A stretch of DNA of 64,000 bases from Flavobacterium lotistagni (GCF_011392125.1 NZ_JAAJBU010000002.1:124001-188000); one strand, 5' to 3'. Positions 37,049-46,084 are shown, counted from the stretch's first letter. Translations and numbers: made by a program. The notes: generated by a model not told the origin, from the letters alone.

Positions 37049-37531
37049 CTACTCGAATTCAACCAACAATTGTCCTTTTTCGACGGCATCGCCCACAGCC
37101 ACTGCAATCGACTTAATGACCCCATCACGCGGCGAAAGGAAACTGTTCTCCATTTTCATCGCACTCAGGATGAGCAAATTGTCGTTTTCCTTGACTTCTT
37201 GCCCGACGCTCACACCAATTTCGATAATCAGCCCGGGCATCGGTGCTTTGATTGCGTTGATTTGTTTGGTTGCGCCGATGTCAAAGCCCATTTTCTGGAT
37301 CAGTTGGTCGAGCGCGCCCGCAATCGAGACCGAATAGGTGTTGTTGTTTACTTTTACCGTGTATTTTTTCTGGTTGAAATCAGCCGAGAGAATTTCGGCG
37401 CGGTAAGGTTGGTTTTGCTGCAAGATGTGGAATTTGTCTTTTTCCACGCTCACGGCATCGAGTTGGGAAAGGCTTTCATGGCCCAGTTCGAATTCGAATC
37501 CGCCACTGACCTTTACTTTATAATCGCTCAT
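37049..37531 (-). CDS. Biotin carboxyl carrier protein of acyl-CoA carboxylase
   Basis: 160 residues. The C-terminal biotinyl domain (about 90-160) has APMPGLIIEIGV and LSAMKMEN, with the biotinylated Lys at about 127, and ends GQLLVEFE. The N-terminal 85 residues form the small domain found in stand-alone carriers of propionyl-CoA-type carboxylases. It is the first gene of the operon carrier, biotin carboxylase, carboxyltransferase. Confidence 0.92.
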   Translation of the reverse strand: MSDYKVKVSGGFEFELGHESLSQLDAVSVEKDKFHILQQNQPYRAEILSADFNQKKYTVKVNNNTYSVSIAGALDQLIQKMGFDIGATKQINAIKAPMPGLIIEIGVSVGQEVKENDNLLILSAMKMENSFLSPRDGVIKSIAVAVGDAVEKGQLLVEFE

Positions 37532-37626
37532 AGATTAGGTTTTTAATCGACGTAAATGTAAGCGTAAATTTATTTTTATTAGCTGATATTTCTCAATATA
37601 AATGCAAAATAAATATACATCTTTTG

Positions 37627-39801
37627 CTAAATCGTCAACAAACCACTTTGACGCAAAGTTTGCATCGGCCTAGAAAACCAGAACAATTCAAAATCCTCGA
37701 ATTGGGTTTCGAAGTCTTTTCTAAATTCTTGTAAGGACAGCGTTTTGGCATTTGAAACCGCCATTTGAACGAGCATTTTCACCAACCATTCACCTTCTGA
37801 CTGATTGAGTTGAATTGTAAAAGTGGCACTCTTGTCATGAAAAGTGAGCGAAATCATTTCCCAAGTTTGCCCTTTTTTGGATTTCGTAAAAGTTGCTGCT
37901 ATCGGAATACCGCCGAGCCAAATGATTTTCGCATTGGCCTTCAGTTGGAAAGCAGTTTCGTCTATCAAAGCGTTTTCGATAAAATCAGGTGGAATAGTCG
38001 TTTTCGGGATTTTAAAATCAAACCAATCCTGCAACGGATAATCGAAACAGATGCCGTGCATGAAATTATAAAGCGACTTCTTCAATCCGAAACTAAATTG
38101 GTCGTGATTGATACCGGTTTTGTCTCTATACAACAAATCATTATTGGCGAATGAGCCTATGGTTTCTGTTTCTTTGAGTACGCCGAATTTTTCTGGATGC
38201 AAACCCACCGGACTGTGCGCCGTTAAAGCAAACTGGTGCCAAAACCCGGATTGCAAAACCCCGGCTTCGAAGAGTTGGCGTACCATTTCCAGGCTGTCAA
38301 TGGTTTCCTGAACGGTTTGCGTCGGATAGCCGTACATTAAGTAAGCGTGTACCATGATTCCGGCTTGGGTGAAATTCCGAGTGACTTTGGCTACTTGTTC
38401 TACCGTGACGCCTTTGTCAATGAGTTTCAATAAACGATCTGACGCTACTTCGAGCCCACCCGAAACGGCAATGCAACCGGAAGCTTTGAGTAATAAACAC
38501 AAATCTTGGGTAAAGCTTTTTTCAAAACGGATGTTCGTCCACCAAGTCACCACGATTTTCCTGCGTATAATTTCTAATGCTACTTCACGCATGAGCGCTG
38601 GTGGTGCAGCTTCGTCTACGAAATGAAATCCGGTTTCGCCGGTTTGTGAGATAAGCTGTTCGATGCGGTCAACGATTAATTTGGCGGCAATCGGTTCGTA
38701 AATCTTGATATAATCGAGCGAAATATCGCAGAAAGTGCATTTGCCCCAATAGCAACCGTGCGCCATCGTGAGCTTGTTCCAACGGCCGTCGCTCCACATT
38801 TTGTGCATCGGGTTGACGATTTCAATGACCGAAATATATCGGTCAAGAAGCAAACCGGAATAATCGGGTGTGCCGACTTCACTTTGTTTGTAATCGGGCT
38901 GGAGGGAATTGTTCTTATAAACGACTTCGCCGTCTTCGAGTAAAAAAGTTCTTTTGTATTCTGAAACGGAAGTCAGTAGCAATTCTACCGGAAGTTCACC
39001 GTCATCTAAAGTGATAAAGTCAAAAAACTCAAAAACACGTGACTCGGTGAGTGAGCGCAATTCGGTATTGGGAAATCCGCCACCCATTGCGGTTTTAATA
39101 TTGGGATGGTGCTTTTTGATCCATTGGGCACAGCGGAAAGCCGAATATAAATTCCCCGGAAATGGCACCGAAATAAGTAAAAATTCGGGTTGCACTTCGG
39201 CTATTCTTTCTTTCAAAATGGAAAACAATACTTCGTCGATATAAGTTGGCTCGGCCTGTAAAACTTCGTAAAGTTTGTCAAACGAATTCGCGCTGCGACC
39301 CAAACGTTCGGCATAACGGCTAAAACCAAAATGCGCATCAACGCATTCGACAATAAAATCCGATAAATCTTCGAGGTATAAAGTGGCTAAATGCTTGGCT
39401 TTGTCTTGCGTGCCCATGCTGCCAAAGGCCCAATCCAGTTCGTCGAGTTGCGCAAAACGGGAAGCTTCGGGCAGAAAATCGCCTTGGGTAATCTGCAAGG
39501 CCAGCGTTGGATTTTTGCCTTGCAGAAAAGCGATAACCGAATCAATGGTTTGGATGTAATGGTCTTTGAGCGCAAGAATACGTGAGCAATTGTCAGATGT
39601 CGGTTGCTGGTTCTGTGAAGCGTATTCAAAAAGCGATTGCAACCCCGATTTGGAAAACAGTTTCAGAATGACCTCAATGCCCAAATCGGCTTGTGCTGAA
39701 CTAATTTGTTTGGTGTTCAGGAAACCTTTGAGGTAAGCCGTAGCCGGATATGGCGTGTTGAGTTGCGTGAACGGCGGCGTGATGAGCAAAGCTTGGGTCA
39801 T
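37627..39801 (-). CDS. B12-binding-type radical SAM protein
   Basis: 724 residues. The N-terminal region (TQALLITPPFTQLNTPYPATAYLKGFL and later FLLISVPFPGN, AMGGGFPNTELRS) resembles the cobalamin-binding domain of class B radical SAM proteins. The central domain has the cluster motif CYWGKCTFCD at about 349-358, that is CX4CX2C where CX3CX2C is usual. FHFVDEAAPPALM and HAYLMYGYPTQT are typical later strands. The C-terminal part (about 600-724) is unassigned. Substrate unknown. A TACATTTG box lies 4 bp before the ATG, suggesting a leaderless message. Confidence 0.82.
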   Translation of the reverse strand: MTQALLITPPFTQLNTPYPATAYLKGFLNTKQISSAQADLGIEVILKLFSKSGLQSLFEYASQNQQPTSDNCSRILALKDHYIQTIDSVIAFLQGKNPTLALQITQGDFLPEASRFAQLDELDWAFGSMGTQDKAKHLATLYLEDLSDFIVECVDAHFGFSRYAERLGRSANSFDKLYEVLQAEPTYIDEVLFSILKERIAEVQPEFLLISVPFPGNLYSAFRCAQWIKKHHPNIKTAMGGGFPNTELRSLTESRVFEFFDFITLDDGELPVELLLTSVSEYKRTFLLEDGEVVYKNNSLQPDYKQSEVGTPDYSGLLLDRYISVIEIVNPMHKMWSDGRWNKLTMAHGCYWGKCTFCDISLDYIKIYEPIAAKLIVDRIEQLISQTGETGFHFVDEAAPPALMREVALEIIRRKIVVTWWTNIRFEKSFTQDLCLLLKASGCIAVSGGLEVASDRLLKLIDKGVTVEQVAKVTRNFTQAGIMVHAYLMYGYPTQTVQETIDSLEMVRQLFEAGVLQSGFWHQFALTAHSPVGLHPEKFGVLKETETIGSFANNDLLYRDKTGINHDQFSFGLKKSLYNFMHGICFDYPLQDWFDFKIPKTTIPPDFIENALIDETAFQLKANAKIIWLGGIPIAATFTKSKKGQTWEMISLTFHDKSATFTIQLNQSEGEWLVKMLVQMAVSNAKTLSLQEFRKDFETQFEDFELFWFSRPMQTLRQSGLLTI

Positions 39802-39805
39802 GGGG

Positions 39806-39813
39806 CAAATGTA
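39806..39813 (-). promoter_or_regulatory. Bacteroidetes -7 box (TACATTTG) four bases before the radical SAM ATG
   Basis: The context CTACATTTGCCCCATG is almost the same as that of the glycosyltransferase gene at 54802 (CTATATTTGCGCCATG). It implies a transcript starting at or beside the ATG. Confidence 0.5.
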
Positions 39814-40121
39814 GGATTTTTGGTTGAAAGTTGTTGGTCGGGCTTCGGTCGTCAGTCGTCGGTCGTCGGGATTCGGTTGTGAGTTGTTGGATTTGTGGAA
39901 TTAGCGGTATGATTAGCTGTCAGCTATCAGCGATTAGCTTTTAGCTTGAATCGTGGAATTAACGGTCAACAGGTACTGTATTTTAAAAACCACTTTGATA
40001 AAACTACAATTCAAGCTTCCTTAAATATCTTGCAGCGAAGCGGTCTACACGCAGTGCCTCTAAAAAATCAACTTTCCGTAAACCAATTCAAAAATCGACA
40101 ATCGACAATCATAAATCCACA

Positions 40122-40205
40122 GCCCTAGCCCTGATGGAAGTGAAAATCCTTTTGTTCTGGGGTTCAGAACAAAAGATTGAAACGTACAGCAGGTTCCCGG
40201 CTCCT
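40122..40205 (+). repeat. Flavobacterial structured intergenic element, copy E
   Basis: GCCCTAGCCCTGATGG on the left and GCAGGTTCCCGGCTCCT on the right. The inner 11-bp stem is CTTTTGTTCTG with CAGAACAAAAG around the same GGGTT loop as copies A and B. Two base pairs differ from copy A by compensatory changes. Confidence 0.88.
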
Positions 40206-40289
40206 GAAAACAAAACTACTGCAGTGACTGAGAAAAATTTGTCATTCCTTTAACGTTCGTTTTCTTTACTTTTACAAAAATTTCTGACT

Positions 40290-41879
40290 ATGCCCAGCGA
40301 CTGTATTAGCTACCAGGATTCTGGTTATTTTATTCCTTTGATGAATGATTATTTGAACCAGCAACCGCAGCTTTCAGGGCTTTACCACCGATTTCCTAAC
40401 CTAGAGAATTTTGGCGAACAACTGCGTGAAAAACAAGCGGATTTTCCTGCTGCGCATCGCGAAGTTTTGGTGTCCGTACTCCAAAAACAATATGCCAACC
40501 AAATGGTTAGTGAGGCGACGAAAATGAACATCAAAGCGCTAGCCGAGAACAGTACATTTACCGTAACTACCGGCCATCAACTGAATTTGTTTACCGGGCC
40601 GATGTACTTTTTGTATAAAATTATCACGGCAATCAATTTGGCAAAAACGCTTAAGGCAAAATATCCGGCGCAAGATTTTGTTCCGGTGTATTGGATGGCT
40701 ACCGAAGACCACGATTTTGAGGAAATCAACCACTTTTATTTGCGTGGAAAAAAAATCCGTTGGAACACTGAGAGTTCAGGACCAGTCGGACGACATTCCA
40801 CTGAAGGTTTGGCGGAAGTTTACAGTGTTTTCGAGAAAGAAATCGGGCAAAGCACCAACGCGCAATTCCTAAAAGACTTGTTCAAAAAAGCGTATCTGCA
40901 GCACAAAACCTTGACCGAAGCCACGCGATTTATTGCTAACGAGCTTTTTGGAAAACACGGCTTGGTAATTATTGATGCTGATGATGTTTCGCTAAAGAAA
41001 GAATTCACACCTTATATAAAGGAAGAATTGTTGCAGCAAACCGCTCATCGGGAAGTGTTGGCCACGATTGAGCAACTGAAGGATTATGCCATTCAGGTGA
41101 ATCCGCGCGAGATTAATTTATTTTATATTGAAGATGAATTGCGCGAAAGGATTGTTCTTGAAAATGGAAAGTACAAGGTGAACGACACCAAAATAGCATT
41201 CACCAAAGATGAAATCTTGAATTTGGTAGAAAAACATCCGGAAAAATTCAGCCCAAATGTGATGTTGCGTCCGTTGTACCAAGAAGTGATTTTGCCAAAC
41301 TTGTGCTATATTGGCGGCGGCGGCGAATTGGCTTATTGGCTCGAACTGAAATCCTATTTTGAAGCAGTGAAAGTGCCGTTTCCCATCTTGCTCTTGCGGA
41401 ATTCTGCTTTGATTGCAACTCAAAAACAAGCAGACAAAGCAGACAAATTGGGTTTGAGTTGGAAAAATTTGTTCTCAAAAACTATCGATTTGGTCAACCA
41501 AAAAACTAAAGAACTTTCAGATTTCCCGATAGATTTATCGATTCAGAAAGACCATTTGAAAACGCAATTTCATTACTTACACGCCTTAGCTCACAAAACC
41601 GATCCTTCATTCTCCGGCGCAGTGAAAGCGCAAGAGGCTAAGCAAATCAAAGGTTTGGAGTATCTCGAAAAAAGATTGCTCAAAGCCCAGAAAAGAAAAT
41701 ACGAGCAAGAACTTTCGCGAATGACCGAATTGCAAAATGCGTTGTTCCCGAGCGGCGGCTTGCAGGAGAGAAAAGCCAATTTCTCTGAGTTTTATGTGGA
41801 GTTTGGACAGGAAATGATTTCAAAGATGATCGACGAGTTTGACCCTTTGGGAAATGAGTTTAAGGTGTTGGTGTTGTGA
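40290..41879 (+). CDS. bshC: Bacillithiol biosynthesis cysteine-adding enzyme BshC
   Basis: 529 residues, the family length. Recognised by the N-terminal SDCISYQDSGYFIPLMNDYL, the GHQLNLFTGPMYFLYKIITAI core, PVYWMATEDHDFEEINHF and RPLYQEVILPNLCYIGGGGELAYW. BshC joins cysteine to glucosaminyl-malate, the last step of bacillithiol synthesis, a low-molecular-weight thiol known in Flavobacteria. The C-terminal part contains a coiled coil (KAQEAKQIKGLEYLEKRLLK region). bshA and bshB are not in the window. A TACTTTTA sequence just upstream is a weak -7 candidate. Confidence 0.95.
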   Translation: MPSDCISYQDSGYFIPLMNDYLNQQPQLSGLYHRFPNLENFGEQLREKQADFPAAHREVLVSVLQKQYANQMVSEATKMNIKALAENSTFTVTTGHQLNLFTGPMYFLYKIITAINLAKTLKAKYPAQDFVPVYWMATEDHDFEEINHFYLRGKKIRWNTESSGPVGRHSTEGLAEVYSVFEKEIGQSTNAQFLKDLFKKAYLQHKTLTEATRFIANELFGKHGLVIIDADDVSLKKEFTPYIKEELLQQTAHREVLATIEQLKDYAIQVNPREINLFYIEDELRERIVLENGKYKVNDTKIAFTKDEILNLVEKHPEKFSPNVMLRPLYQEVILPNLCYIGGGGELAYWLELKSYFEAVKVPFPILLLRNSALIATQKQADKADKLGLSWKNLFSKTIDLVNQKTKELSDFPIDLSIQKDHLKTQFHYLHALAHKTDPSFSGAVKAQEAKQIKGLEYLEKRLLKAQKRKYEQELSRMTELQNALFPSGGLQERKANFSEFYVEFGQEMISKMIDEFDPLGNEFKVLVL

Positions 41880-41932
41880 TTTTAGCGATATCAACTTTTC
41901 TACGACAACAGATGTCAGATAATCTTATCAAC

Positions 41933-41948
41933 ACGAAAACGTTTTCGT
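41933..41948. promoter_or_regulatory. 16-bp palindrome with LacI-type half sites
   Basis: ACGAAAACGTTTTCGT is a perfect palindrome with a central CG, the general form of LacI-family operators. It lies 82 bp upstream of the SusE/F-like gene. It is also followed by a T-rich stretch, so it could equally be the bshC terminator. Confidence 0.4.
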
Positions 41949-42030
41949 TTTGTTTTTTAAGAGTTGTATAATCGGTAAGAAACATTTTTACCTTAAATTA
42001 GCGAAGTATAAATTATTTAACTAAAATATT

Positions 42031-43542
42031 ATGAAAACAAAATTACTTTTATTAGTTACGGTTTGCATGATGGCGTTCGGTGTGAATGCACAGGTAAATT
42101 CTGTAGCTTTGGTAGGAACAGCCGTTGGTGGTTGGCCTGGAGAGCCTGGAAACCCTGGCCCGACTGACATTAACCAATTGACCCAAGTGGATGCCGATAA
42201 CTGGATTATCGAAAACATTACTATCGCTGCTGGTCCTTGTAAATTGAGAGCCAACAACTGCTGGTGTGGTGCAGGATTCGAGTGGGCTGGGGCTTTCCCA
42301 ACTGCAACAGGTACTAGCTCTGGCGACATTATCGTTCCTATTGCTGGTGTTTACACTGTTACTTTGAATGCTACAACAGGTGTATACAACTTCGAATCAG
42401 GATCGCCACTTCCGGTTGTAAAATTAATTGGTTCATCTGTAACAGAGGCTGGTGGAATTGTTTTAGCTCCTTTTGCTACAGATACTTTCCGTGCTACCAA
42501 CGTTACTTTGGTTGATGGTACTGGTCAATTTGATATTGATGGTTCTGTGTTTGGAGAAACTTCTTTTCCAACGGGTACTTTGCAAGGAAATGCTGACAAC
42601 ATTCCAGTGGTAGCTGGCGTATATTCAACTGTTACTTTGAACATTTCAACAGGTGACTATTCATTTGAATTGGCTCCACTAATTCCACCTGTAAGTATTG
42701 TAGGTGATGCTGTGGGCGGATGGCCTGGAAGCACTGGAAATCCTGGTCCAGAAGACACTAATCAATTAACCTCGACCGATGGTGAAAATTACAAAATTGA
42801 AAAATTGGCTTGTGTCGTAGGACCTGCTAAATTCCGTCAAGATAATGCATGGACAATCAACTGGGGTGATACAGCTTTCCCAACTGGAACAGGTACTCAA
42901 GGTGGTCCAGATATTCCAGTAGCTGCTGCTGGTACTTATGATATTACTTTTGTTAGATCAACTGGTGCATACAATTTCTTAATCCCAACTATCGCTATTG
43001 TAGGTGATGCAGTAGGCGGATGGCCAGGAAGCACTGGAAACCCGGGTCCAGAAGATGTACACCAAATGGCTACAACTGATGGTCTTACTTACACTATCAG
43101 CAATTTGAACGTAGTTGTCGGACCTGCAAAATTCCGTCAAGGAAATGCTTGGGATATCAACTGGGGTAGCGTAGATTTCCCATCAGGCACAGCTACTCAA
43201 AACGGTGCTGATATTTCAGTAACTACTGCTGGTACTTATGATGTAACTTTAAACAGAGTAACTGGTGAATACAACTTCACTCCTTCTTTGGCTACCACTA
43301 CTTTCAACTCCAATAACTTTAGAGTATCTCCTAACCCAACCAATAACGTTTGGAACTTCGTATCGGCTAAACAAGCTATCGAGTCTATCCAAATCGTGGA
43401 TATGTTAGGAAAAACAGTAATGACTATCAATCCGAAAGATATGAACGTTACTGTAGATGCTACAAGCTTAAACGCTGGAATGTATTTCGCAAAAATTTCA
43501 ACGGCTAATGCTACTGAAACAGCGAAGTTGATTAAGAACTAA
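42031..43542 (+). CDS. SusE/SusF-like glycan-binding protein with T9SS type A sorting domain
   Basis: 503 residues. A signal peptide ends at VNAQ (about 21). Four repeats of about 95 residues follow; repeats 1, 3 and 4 carry GGWPG..GNPGP.D..QL, a K(L/F)R..N.W core and a TGVYNF/TGAYNF end, resembling the starch-binding modules of SusE/SusF. Repeat 2 is divergent. The end (RVSPNPTNNVWNF... KLIKN) is a T9SS sorting domain. SusE/F proteins are normally lipoproteins beside SusC/D; here there is neither a lipobox nor a SusCD pair. Codons look biased to those of strongly expressed genes. Binding partner unknown. Confidence 0.85.
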   Translation: MKTKLLLLVTVCMMAFGVNAQVNSVALVGTAVGGWPGEPGNPGPTDINQLTQVDADNWIIENITIAAGPCKLRANNCWCGAGFEWAGAFPTATGTSSGDIIVPIAGVYTVTLNATTGVYNFESGSPLPVVKLIGSSVTEAGGIVLAPFATDTFRATNVTLVDGTGQFDIDGSVFGETSFPTGTLQGNADNIPVVAGVYSTVTLNISTGDYSFELAPLIPPVSIVGDAVGGWPGSTGNPGPEDTNQLTSTDGENYKIEKLACVVGPAKFRQDNAWTINWGDTAFPTGTGTQGGPDIPVAAAGTYDITFVRSTGAYNFLIPTIAIVGDAVGGWPGSTGNPGPEDVHQMATTDGLTYTISNLNVVVGPAKFRQGNAWDINWGSVDFPSGTATQNGADISVTTAGTYDVTLNRVTGEYNFTPSLATTTFNSNNFRVSPNPTNNVWNFVSAKQAIESIQIVDMLGKTVMTINPKDMNVTVDATSLNAGMYFAKISTANATETAKLIKN

Positions 43543-43561
43543 TTTTAGTTTTCTAATATTT

Positions 43562-43596
43562 AAAAGTCCCTTGCCCAAAGCAGGGGATTTTTTTTT
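43562..43596 (+). terminator. Terminator of the SusE/F-like gene
   Basis: TCCC..GC pairs with GC..GGGGA over a short loop, followed by nine T. Confidence 0.7.
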
Positions 43597-43614
43597 GATA
43601 ATCGTCAAAATAGT

Positions 43615-43647
43615 TTGTAATTATCGATTATTAAGGCTTATTTTTGC
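43615..43647 (+). promoter_or_regulatory. Bacteroidetes promoter for ndk
   Basis: TTG at 43615-43617 and TATTTTTG at 43640-43647 with a 22-bp spacer. It ends 56 bp before the chosen ndk ATG. Confidence 0.65.
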
Positions 43648-43703
43648 ACGCCGCCCGAGCCAGGATGGCGAATTGAATGAAAATTAATTTTAAAACAAAA
43701 CAA

Positions 43704-44123
43704 ATGGCAACCAATAGAACTTTTACCATGATTAAACCGGATGCTGTCGAGAACGGACACATCGGAGGCATTTTGAATATGATTACTGAAGCAGGCTTCA
43801 AAATCGTGTCTTTGAAACTGACACAACTTACGGTGGCTGACGCTCAAAAATTTTACTCTGTTCACTCTGAAAGACCGTTCTTCGGCGAATTGGTTGAATT
43901 CATGACTCGCGGCCCAATCGTAGCAGCTATACTTGAGAAAGACAACGCTGTAGAAGCTTTCCGTACTTTAATCGGTGCTACCAACCCTGCTGATGCTGCT
44001 GAAGGAACTATCCGTAAAAAATACGCTAAGTCAATCGGTGAAAATGCCGTTCACGGTTCAGACAGCGATGAGAATGCGGCTATTGAAAGCGCTTTCCACT
44101 TTGCGGGAAGAGAGCAGTTCTAA
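43704..44123 (+). CDS. ndk: Nucleoside diphosphate kinase
   Basis: 139 residues. It transfers the gamma phosphate among nucleoside tri- and diphosphates. [34 protein letters not shown] and the active-site NAVHGSDS (phospho-His at about 117) are clear. The start was set at MATNRTF; the open frame begins 27 bp earlier without similarity to the family. It has its own promoter and a strong terminator. Confidence 0.97.
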   Translation: MATNRTFTMIKPDAVENGHIGGILNMITEAGFKIVSLKLTQLTVADAQKFYSVHSERPFFGELVEFMTRGPIVAAILEKDNAVEAFRTLIGATNPADAAEGTIRKKYAKSIGENAVHGSDSDENAAIESAFHFAGREQF

Positions 44124-44144
44124 TTTTCAAAATTGAAATAAAAC

Positions 44145-44178
44145 AAAAATCCCACTTCAAAACGAGTGGGATTTTTTT
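44145..44178. terminator. Bidirectional terminator after ndk
   Basis: AAAAATCCCACT and AGTGGGATTTTT form a long perfect stem with T runs on both strands, between convergent ndk and the DUF721 gene. Confidence 0.9.
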
Positions 44179-44195
44179 ATTCCTTGTGCTTTATT

Positions 44196-44492
44196 TTATC
44201 TCAAAATGACGTCTTTCACGACCTCACTTTGCAATTCCTCGTTGAGCATTTTAATAATCTTTTCCTTGCCGTAACTGAGTTCCTGACGCAAAACCGCAGA
44301 AGTAAGCTCAACGTACAAAGTTGTTCCCTTCAAGGTAATTTTACGCGTGTAATTATTAACGCCATTGCCCATGAGGTTTTTCCATGCATCGGCCACCGCC
44401 ACTTGGTTCATACCTGGTTGCAGTTTATTGACCTGGATAATTTCTTTAAGGATATCGCCTATGGCACTGTCGTTACTGAGCCTTTTTGCCAT
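44196..44492 (-). CDS. DUF721 domain protein (DciA-like)
   Basis: 98 residues from MAKRLSNDSAIGDIL. The DUF721 pattern is visible (WKNLMGNGVNNYTRKITLKGTTLYVELTSAVLRQELSYGKEKII read as a whole). Relatives include DciA, a helicase-loading factor; that role is not established for this short form. The start overlaps the end of the upstream lipoprotein gene by 20 bp, so the two are translated from one message. A longer frame to 44573 lacks family similarity. Confidence 0.82.
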   Translation of the reverse strand: MAKRLSNDSAIGDILKEIIQVNKLQPGMNQVAVADAWKNLMGNGVNNYTRKITLKGTTLYVELTSAVLRQELSYGKEKIIKMLNEELQSEVVKDVILR

Positions 44493-44913
44493 GAGATAAA
44501 AGATTAATCGCCGCCGCGCGTTTGTAATGGTATTCTTTTTTCGACGGATTGCGCAACACCAACTCTTTGTCATTTAACTTGATTATCTCTTCCTTCCATT
44601 TTGCGAAATCAGTACTGCAATTAATGAAATAGCTTCCGTTGCGATTTTCAATGACAATGGTTTCATAGGTATCGTTGACCAGAAAAGTACCGTCTAATTG
44701 CGGCATTACTTTCTTGCGGAAGCCTTTGTTGTCTTTCACCTCGAAGAAATCGTACACTTCATTGATAGTATACTGTTTTTCATTCCCGTCATCGAAAACC
44801 ACTTTTTCGATTTCCCAATAACCATTTATTTTTGAAAGATCTGAAGCGGAAATTTGCTTCTGACAACTTGAAAATACAAGTAACACCAGTAGGAATGAAA
44901 GCACTTTTTTCAT
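44473..44913 (-). CDS. Small lipocalin-like lipoprotein
   Basis: 146 residues. A lipoprotein signal peptide has the lipobox VFSSC (Cys at about 16). The body (INGYWEIEKVVFDDG, FFEVKDNKGFRKKV, DTYETIVIE) looks like the lipocalin-type beta sheet common in small Flavobacterium lipoproteins. No function is known. The start at MKKVLSFLLV was chosen over the upstream frame start at 44964. It overlaps the DUF721 gene by 20 bp. Confidence 0.78.
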   Translation of the reverse strand: MKKVLSFLLVLLVFSSCQKQISASDLSKINGYWEIEKVVFDDGNEKQYTINEVYDFFEVKDNKGFRKKVMPQLDGTFLVNDTYETIVIENRNGSYFINCSTDFAKWKEEIIKLNDKELVLRNPSKKEYHYKRAAAINLLSHGKKAQ

Positions 44914-45013
44914 AGTTTTAAAAAAAATAAATGTAGCGATAAATTTCCATCGAAGAAATGCCAAAATAAACTATTTCTGTTTGATGTGGTCTGACGAAAA
45001 AAAAAAAGAAACT

Positions 45014-46084
45014 ATGAAAAAACTATGGCTTGCTGTATTTTTGGTTCCGCTACTGGCGTGCAGCTCAGACGACGCAGCTAGAACTGAAAACCCCATACCT
45101 ACCGAATCGCTTTATTTTCCGCCTACTGCCAGTGATACTTGGGAAACCAAAAGTATAACCGACTTAAATTGGAATACGGCAGCCGTTCAACCTTTGCTAG
45201 ATTACTTAGAACTCAAACACAGCAAAAGCTTCATGATTTTGGTAAATGGCCGAATCGTGATGGAAAATTATTTCAATGGCCATAGTGCTTCCTCGCCTTG
45301 GTATTGGGCCAGTGCTGGAAAAACCTTAACTTCAACATTGACCGGAATTGCCCAGCAAGAAAACCTTCTGAATATCAACAATAAGGTTTCGCAATACATA
45401 GGAACTGGTTGGACTAGCGCACCGCTTGAAAAAGAAAACCTGATTACGTGCAAACATTTACTTACCATGAGTTCTGGTTTGGACGATGCTTTAGGAGATA
45501 ATGTAGCGCCGGCCAATTTGCAATATAAAGCCGATGCCGGAACGCGATGGGCTTACCACAACGTTTATGTAAAACTGCAAGATGTTGTGGCTGCAGCAAG
45601 CGGGCAAACTTGGACAAATTATTTCAATACAAAACTTCGAGATAGAATCGGAATGACCGGTGGTTGGTTTGCCTCTGGAGACAACATTGTTTACTGGAGC
45701 ACTACCCGCAGCATGGCGCGTTTCGGGCTTTTGATGTATAATAAAGGAAAATGGAATTCGACACAAATCCTGAATGAAGATTTCTTCAACCAGGCGACAA
45801 CGACTTCGCAAAACATCAATTTGGCCTATGGCTATTTGTGGTGGCTTAACGGAAAAACGAGCTACCATTTGCCACAAACCCAATTTGAATTTCCCGGAAG
45901 CATAATCCCAAATGGGCCGACTGATATGTATATGGCGTTAGGAAAGAATGACCAAAAAATCTACATTGTTCCCTCGAAGAAAATGGTTGTCATAAGAATG
46001 GGCGAAGCAGCTGATGCAAAAACTGCAGCACTGTCTGATTTCGACGACGTGCTATGGCAGAAAATCAATGCGCTTTACAATTGA
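45014..46084 (+). CDS. Serine hydrolase of the class C beta-lactamase/penicillin-binding family (lipoprotein)
   Basis: 356 residues. A lipobox LLAC lies near residue 16. The catalytic S-x-x-K is SAGK at about 100-103 and Y-x-N is YHN at about 181-183; GYLWWLNG and FPGSIIPNGPTDMYMALG lie where the third motif is expected. Such enzymes hydrolyse esters, amides or peptides in the periplasm; the substrate cannot be predicted. The start at MKKLWLAVF gives a proper signal peptide. Its 3' end overlaps the convergent membrane-protein gene by 10 bp. Confidence 0.87.
   Translation: MKKLWLAVFLVPLLACSSDDAARTENPIPTESLYFPPTASDTWETKSITDLNWNTAAVQPLLDYLELKHSKSFMILVNGRIVMENYFNGHSASSPWYWASAGKTLTSTLTGIAQQENLLNINNKVSQYIGTGWTSAPLEKENLITCKHLLTMSSGLDDALGDNVAPANLQYKADAGTRWAYHNVYVKLQDVVAAASGQTWTNYFNTKLRDRIGMTGGWFASGDNIVYWSTTRSMARFGLLMYNKGKWNSTQILNEDFFNQATTTSQNINLAYGYLWWLNGKTSYHLPQTQFEFPGSIIPNGPTDMYMALGKNDQKIYIVPSKKMVVIRMGEAADAKTAALSDFDDVLWQKINALYN

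Larger units (their letters stand above)
39802..40289. other. Repeat-filled divergent intergenic region upstream of bshC
   Basis: 488 bp without a gene. From left to right: the -7 box of the radical SAM gene (39806-39813); GTCGTCGG/GTTGTTGG words (39824-39892); AGCTGTCAGCTATCAGC-type words (39915-39945); about 150 bp of unassigned AT-rich sequence including AATCGACAATCGACAATC words; element copy E; and a short bshC leader. No tRNA or open frame of coding character. Confidence 0.7.

Noticed and set aside
34035-37531. Acetyl-CoA carboxylase for fatty acid synthesis
   Set aside because: The single-polypeptide 513-residue carboxyltransferase ending in HGNIPL fits propionyl-CoA-type enzymes better than AccA/AccD, so acetyl-CoA was not called as the substrate.
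41974-41992. GGTAA/TTACC inverted repeat as an operator for the SusE/F-like gene
   Set aside because: Only 5-bp arms in AT-rich sequence; expected by chance at this level.
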